Below are positions 1 to 16,794 of a stretch of DNA of 64,000 nucleotides, in pieces. The stretch comes from Anoplopoma fimbria. Its lineage: Eukaryota; Chordata; Actinopteri; Perciformes; Anoplopomatidae. The notes beneath the pieces were generated by a model. It saw nothing but the letters and a program-made list of their open reading frames with translations, was not told the origin of the DNA and made no database searches. Position numbers and translations under genes: made by a program. How positions within the stretch are numbered: the stretch's first letter is position 1; every line of letters starts with the position of its first letter. The stretch is from contig NC_072458.1 in assembly GCF_027596085.1 (NCBI RefSeq), positions 1,452,501 to 1,516,500 on the forward strand. Reading direction: 5' to 3'.

Positions 1-1420
1 AGCAGACAAACATTTTCAATCAAAAAGAGTGCATTTTATACCCAAATTCTATTGCATAGAGTGCACGCAATAGCCTTGTATGACAAAAATTGTATAAATT
101 GATACATTGTACATAACTCAAATAGAAAATAAAAGTCAACAAATTATCCTTCACAAACAACTCTAGAATGCTAACTACATGTCGTAAATGCTCTTAACTC
201 ATCGATGCTGTTAAATACCATTTATACGTTCTAGGCTTCGGTGGTCGGTTTTGGCATCCCTATTAAATTATCATAAATGTATAAATACATCTTCATTAAT
301 TTCATGTGCAAATGGGAATGGCCGTTTGTATTTACTGAAACTAAAACAAACAAATATCCCTTAAGAAACGAAGCAAGGCTTTTTAAAAAATATTTTTTGT
401 TCGTTTTTTTTCCAAGAAAAAAAGAAAAACACTTCAAAGCAACTTGTGATCGAGACGGTACATGAATCTTACTGGCATTTGTTGAATGATTTGCACACCT
501 CTGCAAGGAAAACACAAGGAGAGTTATAGCCACATGTAACTGGCATCACCATTTCATAAGTCCAAAAATAGAAGGCGACAACAAAAGGCAACATACAGTA
601 CACAAAAATCCTTGGACTGTCTTGTAGACTCACAAACAATAATGATCTGTAGCAGTTGTAGGTGTATTCGTGTTATGAGAAAGAAAGGGACTGTTTGCAT
701 TACATAGACTTAAAATACTGATTAGGCCTTATTCTAGCGCTGCTTTTCCAGAAGAGTTACTGTTTATGTATAGTGACACAGCATGGTGGATGAATTGTAG
801 AAACTATTGTCGGTCAGTCAAACAGCATACATTCAATCTGATTGCAAAGCGCAATATTTGGCACAATCCTTCTGTACATTGACATTCCTCCGTCAAGATG
901 TAAGGAAGTCCTAAATTCAGTGTAACGATAGCGTTTGGGCGCCAAAATCGTATGGTAATACAAGTAATCTTTCCTCAGATTTGCCCAAACCTCCTCTCTT
1001 CGGTAACTGCAACCATGATAAAAGATTTTTGCACAATTCACCAGAGCGTCTTTTTTTTGTTCATGACTTGGTAAAACACAACAAATTTTGCACACCATTA
1101 TGCCACTCATTGGACCAATATGCAAAATTGTCAAAAAGGGTTCAGTGTCAAACAGTAATTTATGTTTGTAAATGTTGCCTTCTTATCTCATTACGTGGAT
1201 TTCATCTCCCATAACTCTATTAATTACCTTCACTAGTTTGTATCTTCTTCCCTTACTTTGCAAAGGCAATGTGTGAATTTTGGCTGAGAGATTTTGGAGT
1301 CAGAATACATGTGGAACATTAACAGGACTTTACTTCCTTGGGTTTTATAACTTCATTCAAGTTTGTGATTATCCTCGCTGTAATGTTTCTGACCTGAATA
1401 CCAGGGGGACAATGTGAACT

Positions 1421-1438
1421 ACACACACACACACACAC
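1421..1438. repeat. Short (AC)n run
   Basis: Nine AC units. Confidence 0.85.
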
Positions 1439-2871
1439 TTGTGTATTGACATAGTAACAGACAGAAGGGTACATCTACCGGAACATACAAGCACACGCAT
1501 ACACACACAGCATTTAATGCCTCATCCAACAGAAATGAGTAAATACACCTCTCTCACCTCTGGCCCACCACCTCTCCCAGAAATCTGGCAGAGGGTTGTT
1601 AAATGTTACACAACCTGTATTTCACAACCTGTGGCCTCAGTCAGTCCCTTTACTTATTCATGGAGTGAATGCAGATTGATTCTCATTTCCGGCTACCTAT
1701 TTTTTACATTATTCAGTTCTGAGAGACATCTTGCCCTTGAAGCCACAGATGTTCGATGAAGCTAAACAATAATGCTGCTATTTTTAGAATGGAAACAATT
1801 TCCTTCACAAATTACTCAGAATTGCCCTCATTTGCCCAGTAACAACAAGTTGCATAGAAACTGGCATAGAAGGAAGAAGAGGATGTATTTTGTTTGTCAA
1901 CCATTTGCATTTATCCTTTATCCTAAACAGTCTGCATCTTCAAGGTTTTTTGCTTATTTTGATCAGAAATCAGGCTTTCATAGTATGGAAGCAGAGATTG
2001 CTCACTTGGAATGTTAATGTTATACTAAATTTATAAATAGGTAGTATACCATTAGAAATCGTTGATGTCATGGTGAGGACATCTGAAGAGGATGCCTGCG
2101 ACACCGTGATTGGATTTGAAGTGTAAATGTGAATAATGGGATCGATACAAGGAAACGGGCCATTCATCCAGCTCGAGTTGTGTCCTTACTGTACATTTTG
2201 CAGTTGCTCTCAGTATCTATTCTATGGCATGTAAACATTGACTGTATGCATACACATCATCCTTTTGTCCTGAAATTTAAAAAAAAAAGCACAATTCTTG
2301 CATTATCCACTTTAACAGGGCGGTTTAAATTTTAAAAAGCCTAATACTGAGAGGTCATATTTACTCTGTGATTGTATTTTCTTGGATTGCATTTCTGGAC
2401 AGTTCAATAAATTATAAAAAAAAAAAAGATAAAGGTCATCTTAAATGGTCGCCTACTAAATTCAGAAAGAAGCAGAGAAATAAGCATCCAAAAGATGCCA
2501 ACTAATTGTCAAAATATATATCTCACTTTAAAACAAAGATTTAATCCCATTAAACTTTTTTAACGTAGCGATTGTTTTGAGAACCATAAAGGCCAAACAA
2601 AAGAAACAAGAAAACTAATGGTATTTCAGCACAAAATGCCTTGTTTTGCTATTGTCTGTGTATATTTTCTTTGTTGTATCGTTGCTCTTTATGTCAGTAT
2701 TGCCATTCACGGTTTAAATAAGAACACAAGGGTGACGTGACTGCAGCCAGAGGAACCAATCACCCCCCAGGGTCTGGTGATGTCAGAGCTTGTGAACAGT
2801 ATGTGCAGTCACATGGGAAGGTCTGTTACTAACACACTACAAAGTAAGGCACTTAATAGTCTGAATTTGAT

Positions 2872-2895
2872 AAACAACAACAACAACAACAACAA
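2872..2895. repeat. (AAC)n microsatellite in the 3' UTR region
   Basis: About eight AAC units; on the transcribed minus strand this reads (GUU)n. Confidence 0.9.
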
Positions 2896-3240
2896 TGATG
2901 ACAAGGACCAAATAATAACAATAAAATTATGACATATAATAATTAAAATAATATAAGCTAAAAAACACCATCATGAAATACAACCCAAAACACACATTTG
3001 AAGGACATTGAAACAAAGAACACATTATGAAATTCCTTCCCCTGCTATTTAAAACTTTCCATATTTCATTAAAAATGTTTTTTTTTTCTTTCGCTGATAT
3101 TGCTGAAGATGAGACAGATAAAGATGATGGCAATACTATTGAGAATCCTATGGGTTTTGTGTTTCTGTAATGGCTGTAGGTATTTTAGGTTTAGGGCTGC
3201 TCCGAGGTGCCAATACAGAAACATGAATGGAAGGACAGGG

Positions 3241-5144
3241 TTATGTGGGACAGAGCAGAAATCCTGAGAAGGAGGAGTGAATGTATTCGGTAGAATAGAG
3301 GCCATTTGCCTGATCCGAGGGCATCTGGACCCAGACCTGGTCTCCCTCCTTCAGCTCTAGCACAGCACTACCGGATGCCTGGTCCATGTAGCCTTTCTTG
3401 TATTCATCGTAGGTGTAAGTAGCTGGCACATTGTTCTTGTACAGTGCCACCCACAGGCTAGTTCCCTTTACATGCATGTGGTATGCAAAGTAGTAGACAC
3501 CAGATAAAGGAGCAGTGAACATGCCGGTAGCAGGGCTGTAGGCATTCTGCCCGTTGTACAGGGTCCTGTCAAATTTGATCGGCATGGCGGAGGGAGGGAA
3601 AGGTGTGCTAAGGATGGCTGTGAAGGCCGGGGCCACAGAGGCAGAGAGGGGGACTTGACTGTATACGGGCCCTTTCCTGTCCCCTGGTACTTCATCCCCT
3701 TCCAACTCGGAATCGGTTGGCCCTGCAACAACTGTTTGGCCATTTCCTGGAGGGCCCGGGGGCCCTGGAAGACCAGGAGTGCCGGGGTTTCCATTGAGCC
3801 CAGCAGGGCCTGGTTTCCCTGGAGGGCCCTGGGGACCTATGGTTCCCTTCTCCCCAAACTTACCCAGTCCTGGAGGCCCTGGTAGTCCGGCTTCACCCTT
3901 TGGGCCATGGACACCCTGTGGTCCCATGGGACCCATGGGCCCCTGTAGACCAGGAATTCCTGACTGGCCCCTGGGTCCTGGAGTTCCTATAAACCCTCCA
4001 TCCCCTTTAGGTCCTTGAGCACCTGTAAACCCTGGATTGCCCGGTAGGCCAATATGCCCTGCATCTCCTTTGGGTCCAGGTTTTCCAATAGAACCGTTAG
4101 GCCCAGGGATTCCTTTCTCCCCAGGGATGCCAGGTTTTCCAAAGGATCCACTGGGGCCTTGGTCACCTCTGAGGCCAGGAAGTCCTGGAGGGCCCTGGGG
4201 CCCCAGCTCTCCCTTCTGTCCTAGCATTCCATGTTTTCCAGGGAGTCCCATTGGGCCTTGAAGTCCTGGTGGTCCTGATTGCCCATCAAAGCCTGTTTCC
4301 CCAATTGGGCCCAGCATTCCTTGCTCTCCTTTGTCCCCTGGGAGACCAGGAAGTCCACCATAGCCCTTTTCTCCTTTAGGCCCACTAAGACCAGGTTTTC
4401 CATAACCAGGAGTCCCAGGAAATCCAGGAGAACCCCTGGGCCCTGCCTCACCTTTTGTACCTTGTTGACCTGGTCCTCCAGGCAATCCGTCTTGGCCAGG
4501 CTTCCCTAACCCAACTGGTCCTGGCAGACCTTGTAGACCTGGAGCCCCAGCCTCTCCTGGTTCTCCTTGTTCCCCTGGGAATCCTTGATCACCTTTAAGA
4601 CCCGGCAGTCCAGACAAACCTTTTAAGCCTGGTTTGCCTATACCTGGAAGACCAGGTGGTCCTGAATTGCCTTTCAGCCCAGGAGGACCCCTTATACCTG
4701 TAGGCCCTGGCTTTCCATTTCCATTCTCACCCTTAATCCCACGTTCACCTGGTGGGCCAGAAAGACCATTTACTCCTGGTTCACCCCGAGAACCAGAGGA
4801 GCCTCTCATGCCTGGAAGTCCAGGTTTCCCATTTAGAGACAGTCCAGCTGGGCCAGGGAGGCCGGGCTGCCCTGGAGAACCTCTGAGACCTGGTTCACCA
4901 CGAGGGCCAACCTCACCATTAAACCCAGACATCCCCTTTGGACCAATCTTTCCTGGGAGACCTGGAAGTCCAGGCTTACCAATCCCTGGAAAACCAGGGG
5001 GCCCCTGAGGGCCTGGCTGGCCATTGAGACCCGGCTTGCCCAGTCCAGGTTTTCCTGGAATTCCTTCTGGCCCAGGGGGGCCTCTTGGTCCGGGTTTGCC
5101 TTGGGGGCCTGGTTCCCCCTTGACTTCAATCAAGGGCGGCATAT
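3241..5144 (-). CDS. col8a2: Collagen type VIII alpha-2 chain, last coding exon (triple helix and C1q domain)
   Basis: This exon encodes residues 59 (completed across the splice) to 692 of the alpha-2 chain of collagen VIII, a secreted short-chain collagen that forms hexagonal networks in Descemet's membrane and vessel walls. Gly-X-Y repeats run from about residue 68 to 526, broken by short GxGKPG-type imperfections typical of type VIII and X collagens. A linker of about 36 residues follows, then a C1q-like domain of about 130 residues (near 563-692) that starts at APAFTAIL and ends [11 protein letters not shown]. The C1q part ([37 protein letters not shown]) matches my memory of COL8A2 much better than COL8A1. 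The acceptor TTTTACCAG ends at 5145, so the exon begins AT|ATG; the split codon gives Asp, and the ATG at 5142 is internal rather than the start. The stop is TAA at 3243-3241. No frameshift is seen. Having helix and C1q domain in one exon is normal for this family. Confidence 0.96.
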
Positions 5145-8100
5145 CTGGTAAAAGAGAAGATCATGTTGTTGGCATGATAATGTATTGCAAAACAAATAAG
5201 AAGTAGAAAACTGATATTGAACTGAAAGTTTATAACATGTAACATATAAAGGTGTTAATGTGTAAATTAAAAAACGATTTATATCGTCACATAAATAAGA
5301 TATATTAAGTTTGACCTCTACATTTAACCCATCTTCAACATTAGGAGCGCCAGGGAGAACCCTGGGATTGATATCTCACTCAAACACTTCTGTGATTAAA
5401 GGATGTCCAGCTCTACCACCTGGGCCACAGCCGTGTAGTGTATTGAATGCATTTTGATCAAAACCAAAACAAATCTCTCAAATTACTATAGGTCCAATCA
5501 AAGCAATACAAAAAAAAAACCTAAAGTATGCAATTCCTATCTACACTGCAGCCAACTGCATCAACCAGCTGCTTCACCATTAGAGGTCATTTCAAACCAG
5601 TTTTTTACTCAGAACACTGTTTCATCATCATGTAAGAACTAAAGATAAATGAAAAACTGAACCTTAAACATGACTGACACTTATTGGTAAGGGTGTCAAG
5701 ATTTTAAAATACTAAAAAATAGAAAAGACAATGACTTAACCCTGTTGTAAAGAAATACCTCAATCCTTTAAAGTCTGCCCAAATATTCAGACTGTAGCAG
5801 CTGTGGGTGCGCCAAAGGATGCTAAAAAACAATGCTGATATCAGTAGTTTTGAAATGTCCTCGTCAATATCGAGACAATAAATGCAGCTGCAAAGGCACT
5901 TAAAAGAGAAGATATAAAATTACATTGTCCTTTGTCAGGTGAAAACACCAGTTGAGGGCTGACAGAATGATTCATGAACGAGCTACATAGATGAAACATC
6001 TGATATCACAACATTATTACCTGGGACATAAAAATTAAAACCTCATTCATGTTGGAAAGAGTCTTCTGAAATCACTTTTACATATTTTAGTGATTTGATG
6101 ACCGTTTTCATCCATCAAAGGCATGGTAATCTTTCTGATTATTCAGTTCATAAATCAATTATTTTTCCTAACTGCTTTCATTTTCATGAAGGGCTAAAGC
6201 CTATCACAGGTCAGATTGAGCGAAAAAAGGTTATATTCTTGACAGGTCTCCAATCCATATAACAATCTATGGGATTGTACAATTGGACAGGAATGAACTT
6301 CTCTGTTTTACGCCCGAGTTACTTTGGTTTGAGAGTGTCTGTAAAATGCAAATTTTGGGGGGAAACCAGACTGAAGAAGTATGCCACATGTCCGAAACTG
6401 TCTCAATATTCTTTCCAGGCAGAGTAAAGCAGAACACAGTAAGGTCACACAGAGCACAAACACAGGCCTGGTCTGCAGAACTATCCAATCACAACATTTC
6501 TGTTCCTCATCTCAGCAAGACCTGCCTGTAGGTCTGATGGCCAGAGGGCAGCTCACCTTGTATTCTTTTCATAAGAAAGCAAAATGACAAGTATCCATAT
6601 TTTAAAATGCATAGTGTCTGTTTGGATCTCTGTCAAGAAAAGTTGCAGTGACTCAAAGAAATAGCCACTGCTTCAGCCAGCCTACCCTTATTAAAGCAAT
6701 TTAGTTGTGGAAAAGTAATTTCTCCACATTTTTTAACCATATCCAAAAAACAGTGTTATGTGAAAGATGGCTTCTCAAACATTGGATCTGTCATTACACC
6801 AACAGCAATAAATGAGAAAGGGGAAAACATACTATTTTGTTCTGCCTTGTAACACAATTGAAAGGAAAGTCAAGTTGGAAATCCCATTATTTCCCTAACG
6901 TAAGCATAGACCACTACCTCCCCCTGCTGGCACTTGTTGAGAATGCAGCCTGTCTGAGATGGGTCATAGTACTGTATGAGTCTAGTTATGTGTGTGTGTG
7001 TATGTGGTGGATATTATTATGATAAGCCTGCATCATGTAGTCTTGAAGACTGAGAATTATTTAAGAAAATCCAACTAGACACATGCACATTTTATACAAA
7101 GTGATCATCTGTCATTTTTGCTATTGTGTATGATAACATTTAAACTTTATTAAGGAATGATTAATGTTTTTTAATTAGTGTTACAGCAGGTAAATGTAAT
7201 GATTTTGCTTACTGTCTGACTTCCAGGTTTAACTTTGACGTATTTACCAGACTGTACAGTTTTAATGAGATTCAGGTGTGATCACTTTTGTATCCCCCTT
7301 CAAATAAATGGTTCGTATAATACATCTAGTCTTGAGCTTTGTTTATATCAGCGGGGATGCCACCCGAAACACTGTGTTCAGGTGTGTAATGAGCATTCTG
7401 GCCTCAGCTTTGTTTGTTTAGACACTGAAGAGCGCCTTAATATATCACCCAGAGAGAGAAAATAAGGCGCTTCACACTTGAGAGGATATAATGGCTTCTT
7501 CAGTACTTGTTGTGATTCTCTCCAGGAGACAAAGACTAAAGTTGTGCTTTCAAATACATTTGAACTGACAGAGTCACTGAATTTATTGAACTCTGCTCTT
7601 GTAAGAGCAAACCTACAGGAGTACCAGAGCAAGCCTGAGGGCAGTACTGACTCCAGTCCTTCTAAGATTAATACATAACCCACAGCTCATGAATGCTTTC
7701 GAATGCACAAGAAAACTTATTTACATGACTGGAAGCCTTCATCTTACAAGAATGTCTTGCATTTAAGCATTTGACAAGTTTGTTAATTATAGTCTTTAAC
7801 CTTCCTTTTTACCTCTATTATTAACCACATGAACGCACACTCCCCACTGATTTGCAGAAAAGGTTCTTCGAGTTATTACACTGAATATGCTAAGTTATGA
7901 GATCTTGAAATTGTGGTCTATTTGTTTGATGTGTTTAATACTATACACATTCTTTATACCTTCATATATTTTGTATAACATCACTGATATTATTTTTTAC
8001 ATTTCTGGGAAGTTAACTGTATTTGCAGATTTTAATACGACATCTGATACAGTATATCTTAAGATCCAAGTTAGGTTTTGATGTTGGTGTTTTTCTAATG

Positions 8101-9474
8101 GACTTTGAGTCTGTTAATAAAGATCAACTGGAATTTAAATCATAGTATATGGTTGATTCATAATTGATGATTATGAATTCATAGTTTCTTTCAGTGACGA
8201 TGCAATGTTGGCATGTGACCACTGGGTGGCAGTACAGGCATCGTATTCACACGGGTCGAATGGCACATTAGTTTCACTCCTACAGATCTTAATCTTGTTT
8301 CTACCACACTTTGAAATCCCATTTACAGAAAGCATAACTTCTTTTAGCAAATCTTTGATGTTTCTTTGAGGGATTTAACTGCAACACATGAACACTAAAA
8401 TTGCTCTGAATCCAACTCCTGGAGTCTGTCTTTGTCCAACATCATATCAAGGCACTGAAATGAAAATGTGCCACTCGTTTGCTTTGAACTTTGCTTTGAA
8501 GAAGGGGGCCTCCGCTAACACATGGCGCGTCTCAAATGATCCAGAGCTTGTATTGGTAGTTTGAGTCAAATTTGATAATGATAGCAATGACAGCATGGAC
8601 ATTTTTTCAGGATGATTATCACCCCCTCCCTGTCCCAGTTCCCCCTTGCCTGAGCCTTTTGTACAATCTATTTTTATTTCCTTCACACTTTCTCCTTCAC
8701 CACAGAGTTGAAGAGTATGTGATAAACAGTGGGGTAACGGCAACCAGATGGCAGGAAGAACAACTGGCCAAGTGGAGCTCAGCAAACAGTGGGCAATCAG
8801 GCCTCCATTAGGCCCCAACTGAGAAACTGCCAAATGCTGCAGGACCCTCAGGGCAAAGAGACACACACTCCAGTGAGCCCTATAACGGCCTTGAGAGAGC
8901 CACTAAACCAGTGGCTTTAGTGCACAAGTCTGTCCTGGGAGGGTCTCAACATCAGTCACATATCTAACCGCAACGGTGGAGACTTCTTTTGTTCCTAGGA
9001 AGTCGTTATATCTCTGTTCTTAACTGTACTGCAGTTTGGGACTTGCATATGATCCACATCCGTGCTGGCTTTGGTTAAGATATTTTGAAAAACAGTTACT
9101 TATACACTGTTTGCAGAAAAGAACTTTGAGTTAGGAACTATTCGATTTGAAATAACTGAACACAAACATCAAGTCGTAACTGTAGTTTGGGTATTTGTGT
9201 ACACCTGAATTAATATCAGAGACACAGAGACTTCACAAAGAGTCTTTTACGTTGCTAATTTTCAGTTTTATCGTATTTAAAATGGCCTTACTGTGGAGTA
9301 TATCTCAATAATATAGGCTAAAATCATGATGAATCAGTTCCAAATGACACAATGGACTGTTGTTGAAGTGTGAGTGGCCCTATCGGCCGGCAGAGTTAAC
9401 GGCAAACAGTTTGTGCAGAGCAGTGTGAGACATTGAAGTAAAACAAGACACATATAACCCTGTGGATTACTCAC
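5145..9474 (-). other. col8a2: col8a2 intron 2
   Basis: This 4,330-bp intron has a GTGAGT donor at its 9474 end and a TTTTACCAG acceptor at its 5145 end. It holds a tRNA-derived SINE head (about 5341-5440) and a CTCF-like motif (8219-8232). I see no exon, RNA gene or long low-complexity array in the rest. Confidence 0.85.
5341..5440 (-). mobile_element. tRNA-derived SINE fragment
   Basis: The minus strand reads GGCTGTGGCCCAGGTGGTAG and continues with AGCTGGACATCC, an A-box-like tRNA head, followed about 40 bases on by ATCAATCCCAGGG, a decayed B box. This matches the head of a SINE I know to be common in ray-finned fishes (GGCTGTGGCTCAGGTGGTAG then GTTCGATCCC). It lies in intron 2 in the same orientation as the gene. 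Only the tRNA-related part is clear; the tail is degraded. Confidence 0.55.
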
Positions 9475-9649
9475 CAACGTAATGTCCTTTGCCTTCTCTG
9501 AACGGGGGTCCAATAGGCCCTTTCATCATGGGCTGCATGTACTTCATGTGGGGCATGGGGGGGTAGCCTCCCGCGAGAGCCTGAGCTCCCAGCGTCAGTA
9601 GCAAACAGACGGGAGCCAACAGCATGGTCACCAGCATCTCAGGCTTCAT
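9475..9649 (-). CDS. col8a2: Collagen type VIII alpha-2 chain, first coding exon (signal peptide and N-terminal domain)
   Basis: This exon encodes 58 residues plus the first base of codon 59. Residues 1-26 form a signal peptide with hydrophobic core [12 protein letters not shown] and likely cleavage after ALA. The mature N-terminal noncollagenous stretch follows: [20 protein letters not shown] then GKGHYV. It resembles the human COL8A2 segment [20 protein letters not shown], as I recall it, which separates it from COL8A1. The donor is TACGTTG|GTGAGT, and joining to the exon at 5144 reads [16 protein letters not shown] in frame. The ATG at 9649 is the first in the exon but has a weak context (C at -3); Met5 at 9637 has G at -3 and could also be used, and both leave a signal peptide. 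I use the first ATG. Confidence 0.93.
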
Positions 9650-9666
9650 ATGTCACGCAAAAACCA
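9650..9666 (-). other. col8a2: col8a2 exon 2: 17-nt 5' UTR tail and splice acceptor
   Basis: On the minus strand a pyrimidine-rich run (TTCTGTTCTATTTATTCCTCCAG) ends in AG at 9668-9667, and 17 untranslated bases then lead to the start codon. A good acceptor this close to the ATG means the rest of the 5' UTR lies in at least one exon further upstream, at higher coordinates. Confidence 0.75.
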
Positions 9667-14697
<5,031 letters not shown>

Positions 14698-15549
14698 CGA
14701 GGGGGAGGAAATTGAGCGTGTGGGGTTATATTTAGAGAATCACCTGCTTTTAACTGAGGTAATCCCTCCTTCAGCCTGAGTGGCACTTGGGCCGTTACAC
14801 CTTTCCGGTTTCAGCTCACTGCGTAATATTTTGAGTAGTGGTCATGGTGTTAGGTGGCTTTGAACGCACCCTGTATTACTCAACACTGTGCAAACAAGCA
14901 CTGGTGGAACAGTATGGCGGTTCACATGACATGTCCATGCGTGTGTACTAAAGTGGCCACAAAGTGAATGCATATATAATGAGGCATTCACATGGGTTAC
15001 TTCAGTTGCCACTGGCTGGAAAGTTTGTGTTGAAGGTTTGGTTTGGTTAGTCTCAGGAAAATATTGTTCCTTCTGTGCCGCCACAATAAAAGCCCCTGTG
15101 TTTAACACTGAATCATTAGTAAATATAAATTCATCAGGAATTCTTTAAATGGTTTCAACGACGAGACATGATGTATTCTGTTTTCATTTCCAAATATGCT
15201 AATTCATACACGTTTGTGCTCATATACAATCACACTAAACCGTGTATTAACTCACCAACATACACAACAAATGTTCCATTCTGTCAATAAATGAATTGTT
15301 TTGTCAATAAAATATCACAAAGTAATGATGATTTTTTTATCTGAAATCCAGGTTGACATTAAATTGCTTGTACTGTCTGACCAACACTCAAAGATATTTA
15401 GTTTACCGTTACATAAGAAAAAAGAAAAGCAGCAGATCCTCACACTTAGGACATTTTCTGTATTTAACTTGATAAATAATTTAAATGATTAATCGATTAT
15501 CAAAATAGCTTACTACAAGGTACAATGATAGTTTAGACAATAGTAAGGG

Positions 15550-15830
15550 CCTGTTTCTTCTTCACAATGCCCCTATGCACATAGCCAGTCCATCAAATCA
15601 GTTTTCTGAGTTTTGCGTAGGAGGCCTTGTCTGGCCTCACACTGAGCCCTGACTTTAATCCAATACAACATATTTGGGATGAATTGGATGGTTCACATCT
15701 CCTACTGCCTGACCTGACTGCTTAGGCAAAAGCGTTAGCATCAGATTAGCGGCCATTATAGCAGCATATGTGACATGTTCAGCAATCAAGTATGGGTGTA
15801 TTGTATCCACATACTTTTGTTACATTTATA
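15550..15830 (+). pseudogene. Decayed Tc1/mariner-type transposase fragment
   Basis: The plus strand at 15645-15689 reads SPDFNPIQHIWDELD, close to the SPDLNPIEHLW motif around the third catalytic residue of Tc1/mariner transposases. Upstream, CAC-AAT-GCC-CCT-ATG-CAC at 15563 corresponds to the DNAPVH motif around the second catalytic Asp. The Glu is replaced by Gln and the Asp by His. The two motifs are also in different frames, so the copy is dead. The end (GTATCCACATACTTTTGT, 15804-15821) resembles the terminal repeat of a related fish element. The 5' half is missing. Confidence 0.7.
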
Positions 15831-16694
15831 TTACTGTTAGGTACAGGTCTCTATGTGGCCGGACAGTTAACTTGTGAAAACTGTTGAAATTTGTCAAACA
15901 GAAGATGACGGAGACGTCATCCATCTTTCTCTCTCTGGGTGGTAATAACGATGATATATATATATATCTGCACTGCAGATGACACAAAGGACAGTCTTTC
16001 ACTTTACACGTGCAATGCTTGCCTGCTCAAGAGCAGGTGCATGCGGATACAATCACAACATTGTTTTTTTGTGAATCTGTCACGGTGGACTATTATGTCT
16101 CCATCTGTTTTGCTTGTTTGTCTTCTGTTGCCCCCTAAGGATTCACTTACAACAGCGTGACAGACTGTGCATCCTTGGTTTTTTAAATGTGTCTGTCATA
16201 ATGTGAATGGGGAAAAGGAAAATAGAAGATGACAGTCAAAAATGTACCACATGTGAACTGAAGACAGGATTCAAAAAGTCCTTGCTATGCTTTAGGGGAC
16301 AAAAAAAACTCATAAAACAGTAAAAGAGAAGAGTCTCATCAATTCAGGAAATGGTGCCCGTGGAGCAGGGCTGTGTTTTTCTAACATCCCTGAGGGTTGA
16401 AGCGGGTGAGAAAAAGGGCAGGGAGATGGTCGGAGTGGGGTGAGTTTATGCTGATGGAGTGGTTTAAGCGTGAAGCAGTAAGAGTAAAAAGGAAATGGGG
16501 GGTGTAAAGTGTGGGTGGTGGGACGAGATGCGAAGAAAACATGGAGAGGGGAAATGAGTGAAGAGGTCGGACCAAGGGTTTCCATTCCTTGGTGACTTCA
16601 TTCAGATGAACACCTTTAATACCCCTGGGCACTTATCTAAGTGCAGAAGCAGACGTGCTAATCATAAGATGGGGCTGATGTATTGTGCATATGA

Positions 16695-16794
<100 letters not shown>

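Larger units (their letters stand above)
1..3240 (-). other. col8a2 3' UTR and downstream flank
   Basis: This AT-rich stretch follows the col8a2 stop codon and shows no credible coding exon on either strand. On the minus strand it has U-rich runs, an interrupted ATTTA-rich zone and a (GTT)n run (AAC on the plus strand at 2872-2895). I did not see a canonical AATAAA on the minus strand; ATTAAA occurs at 2545-2540 and 1518-1513, so the cleavage site is uncertain. The longest minus-strand ORF (1134-814) resembles no protein I know and is taken as chance. Confidence 0.5.

Noticed and set aside
814..1134. 106-codon minus-strand ORF downstream of col8a2
   Set aside because: No family resemblance and AT-rich UTR-like context; consistent with chance.
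5142..5142. ATG at 5142 as the protein start
   Set aside because: It lies two bases after a good splice acceptor and would leave a secreted collagen without a signal peptide. The exon at 9649 supplies one in frame.
3241..5144. Assignment to col8a1 or col10a1 instead of col8a2
   Set aside because: The C1q end ([28 protein letters not shown]) and the N-terminal [17 protein letters not shown] fit COL8A2 as I remember it; COL8A1 ends LLYPM and has a longer N-terminal domain.
3779..5206. Pro- and Gly-rich ORFs on the plus strand across the collagen exon
   Set aside because: They are the reverse complement of Gly-X-Y codons, which read as PG-rich text on the other strand. They have no start context, splice sites or C1q domain.
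8447..8866. 139-codon minus-strand ORF in col8a2 intron 2
   Set aside because: No known domain, and no splice signals that would join it to the col8a2 frame.
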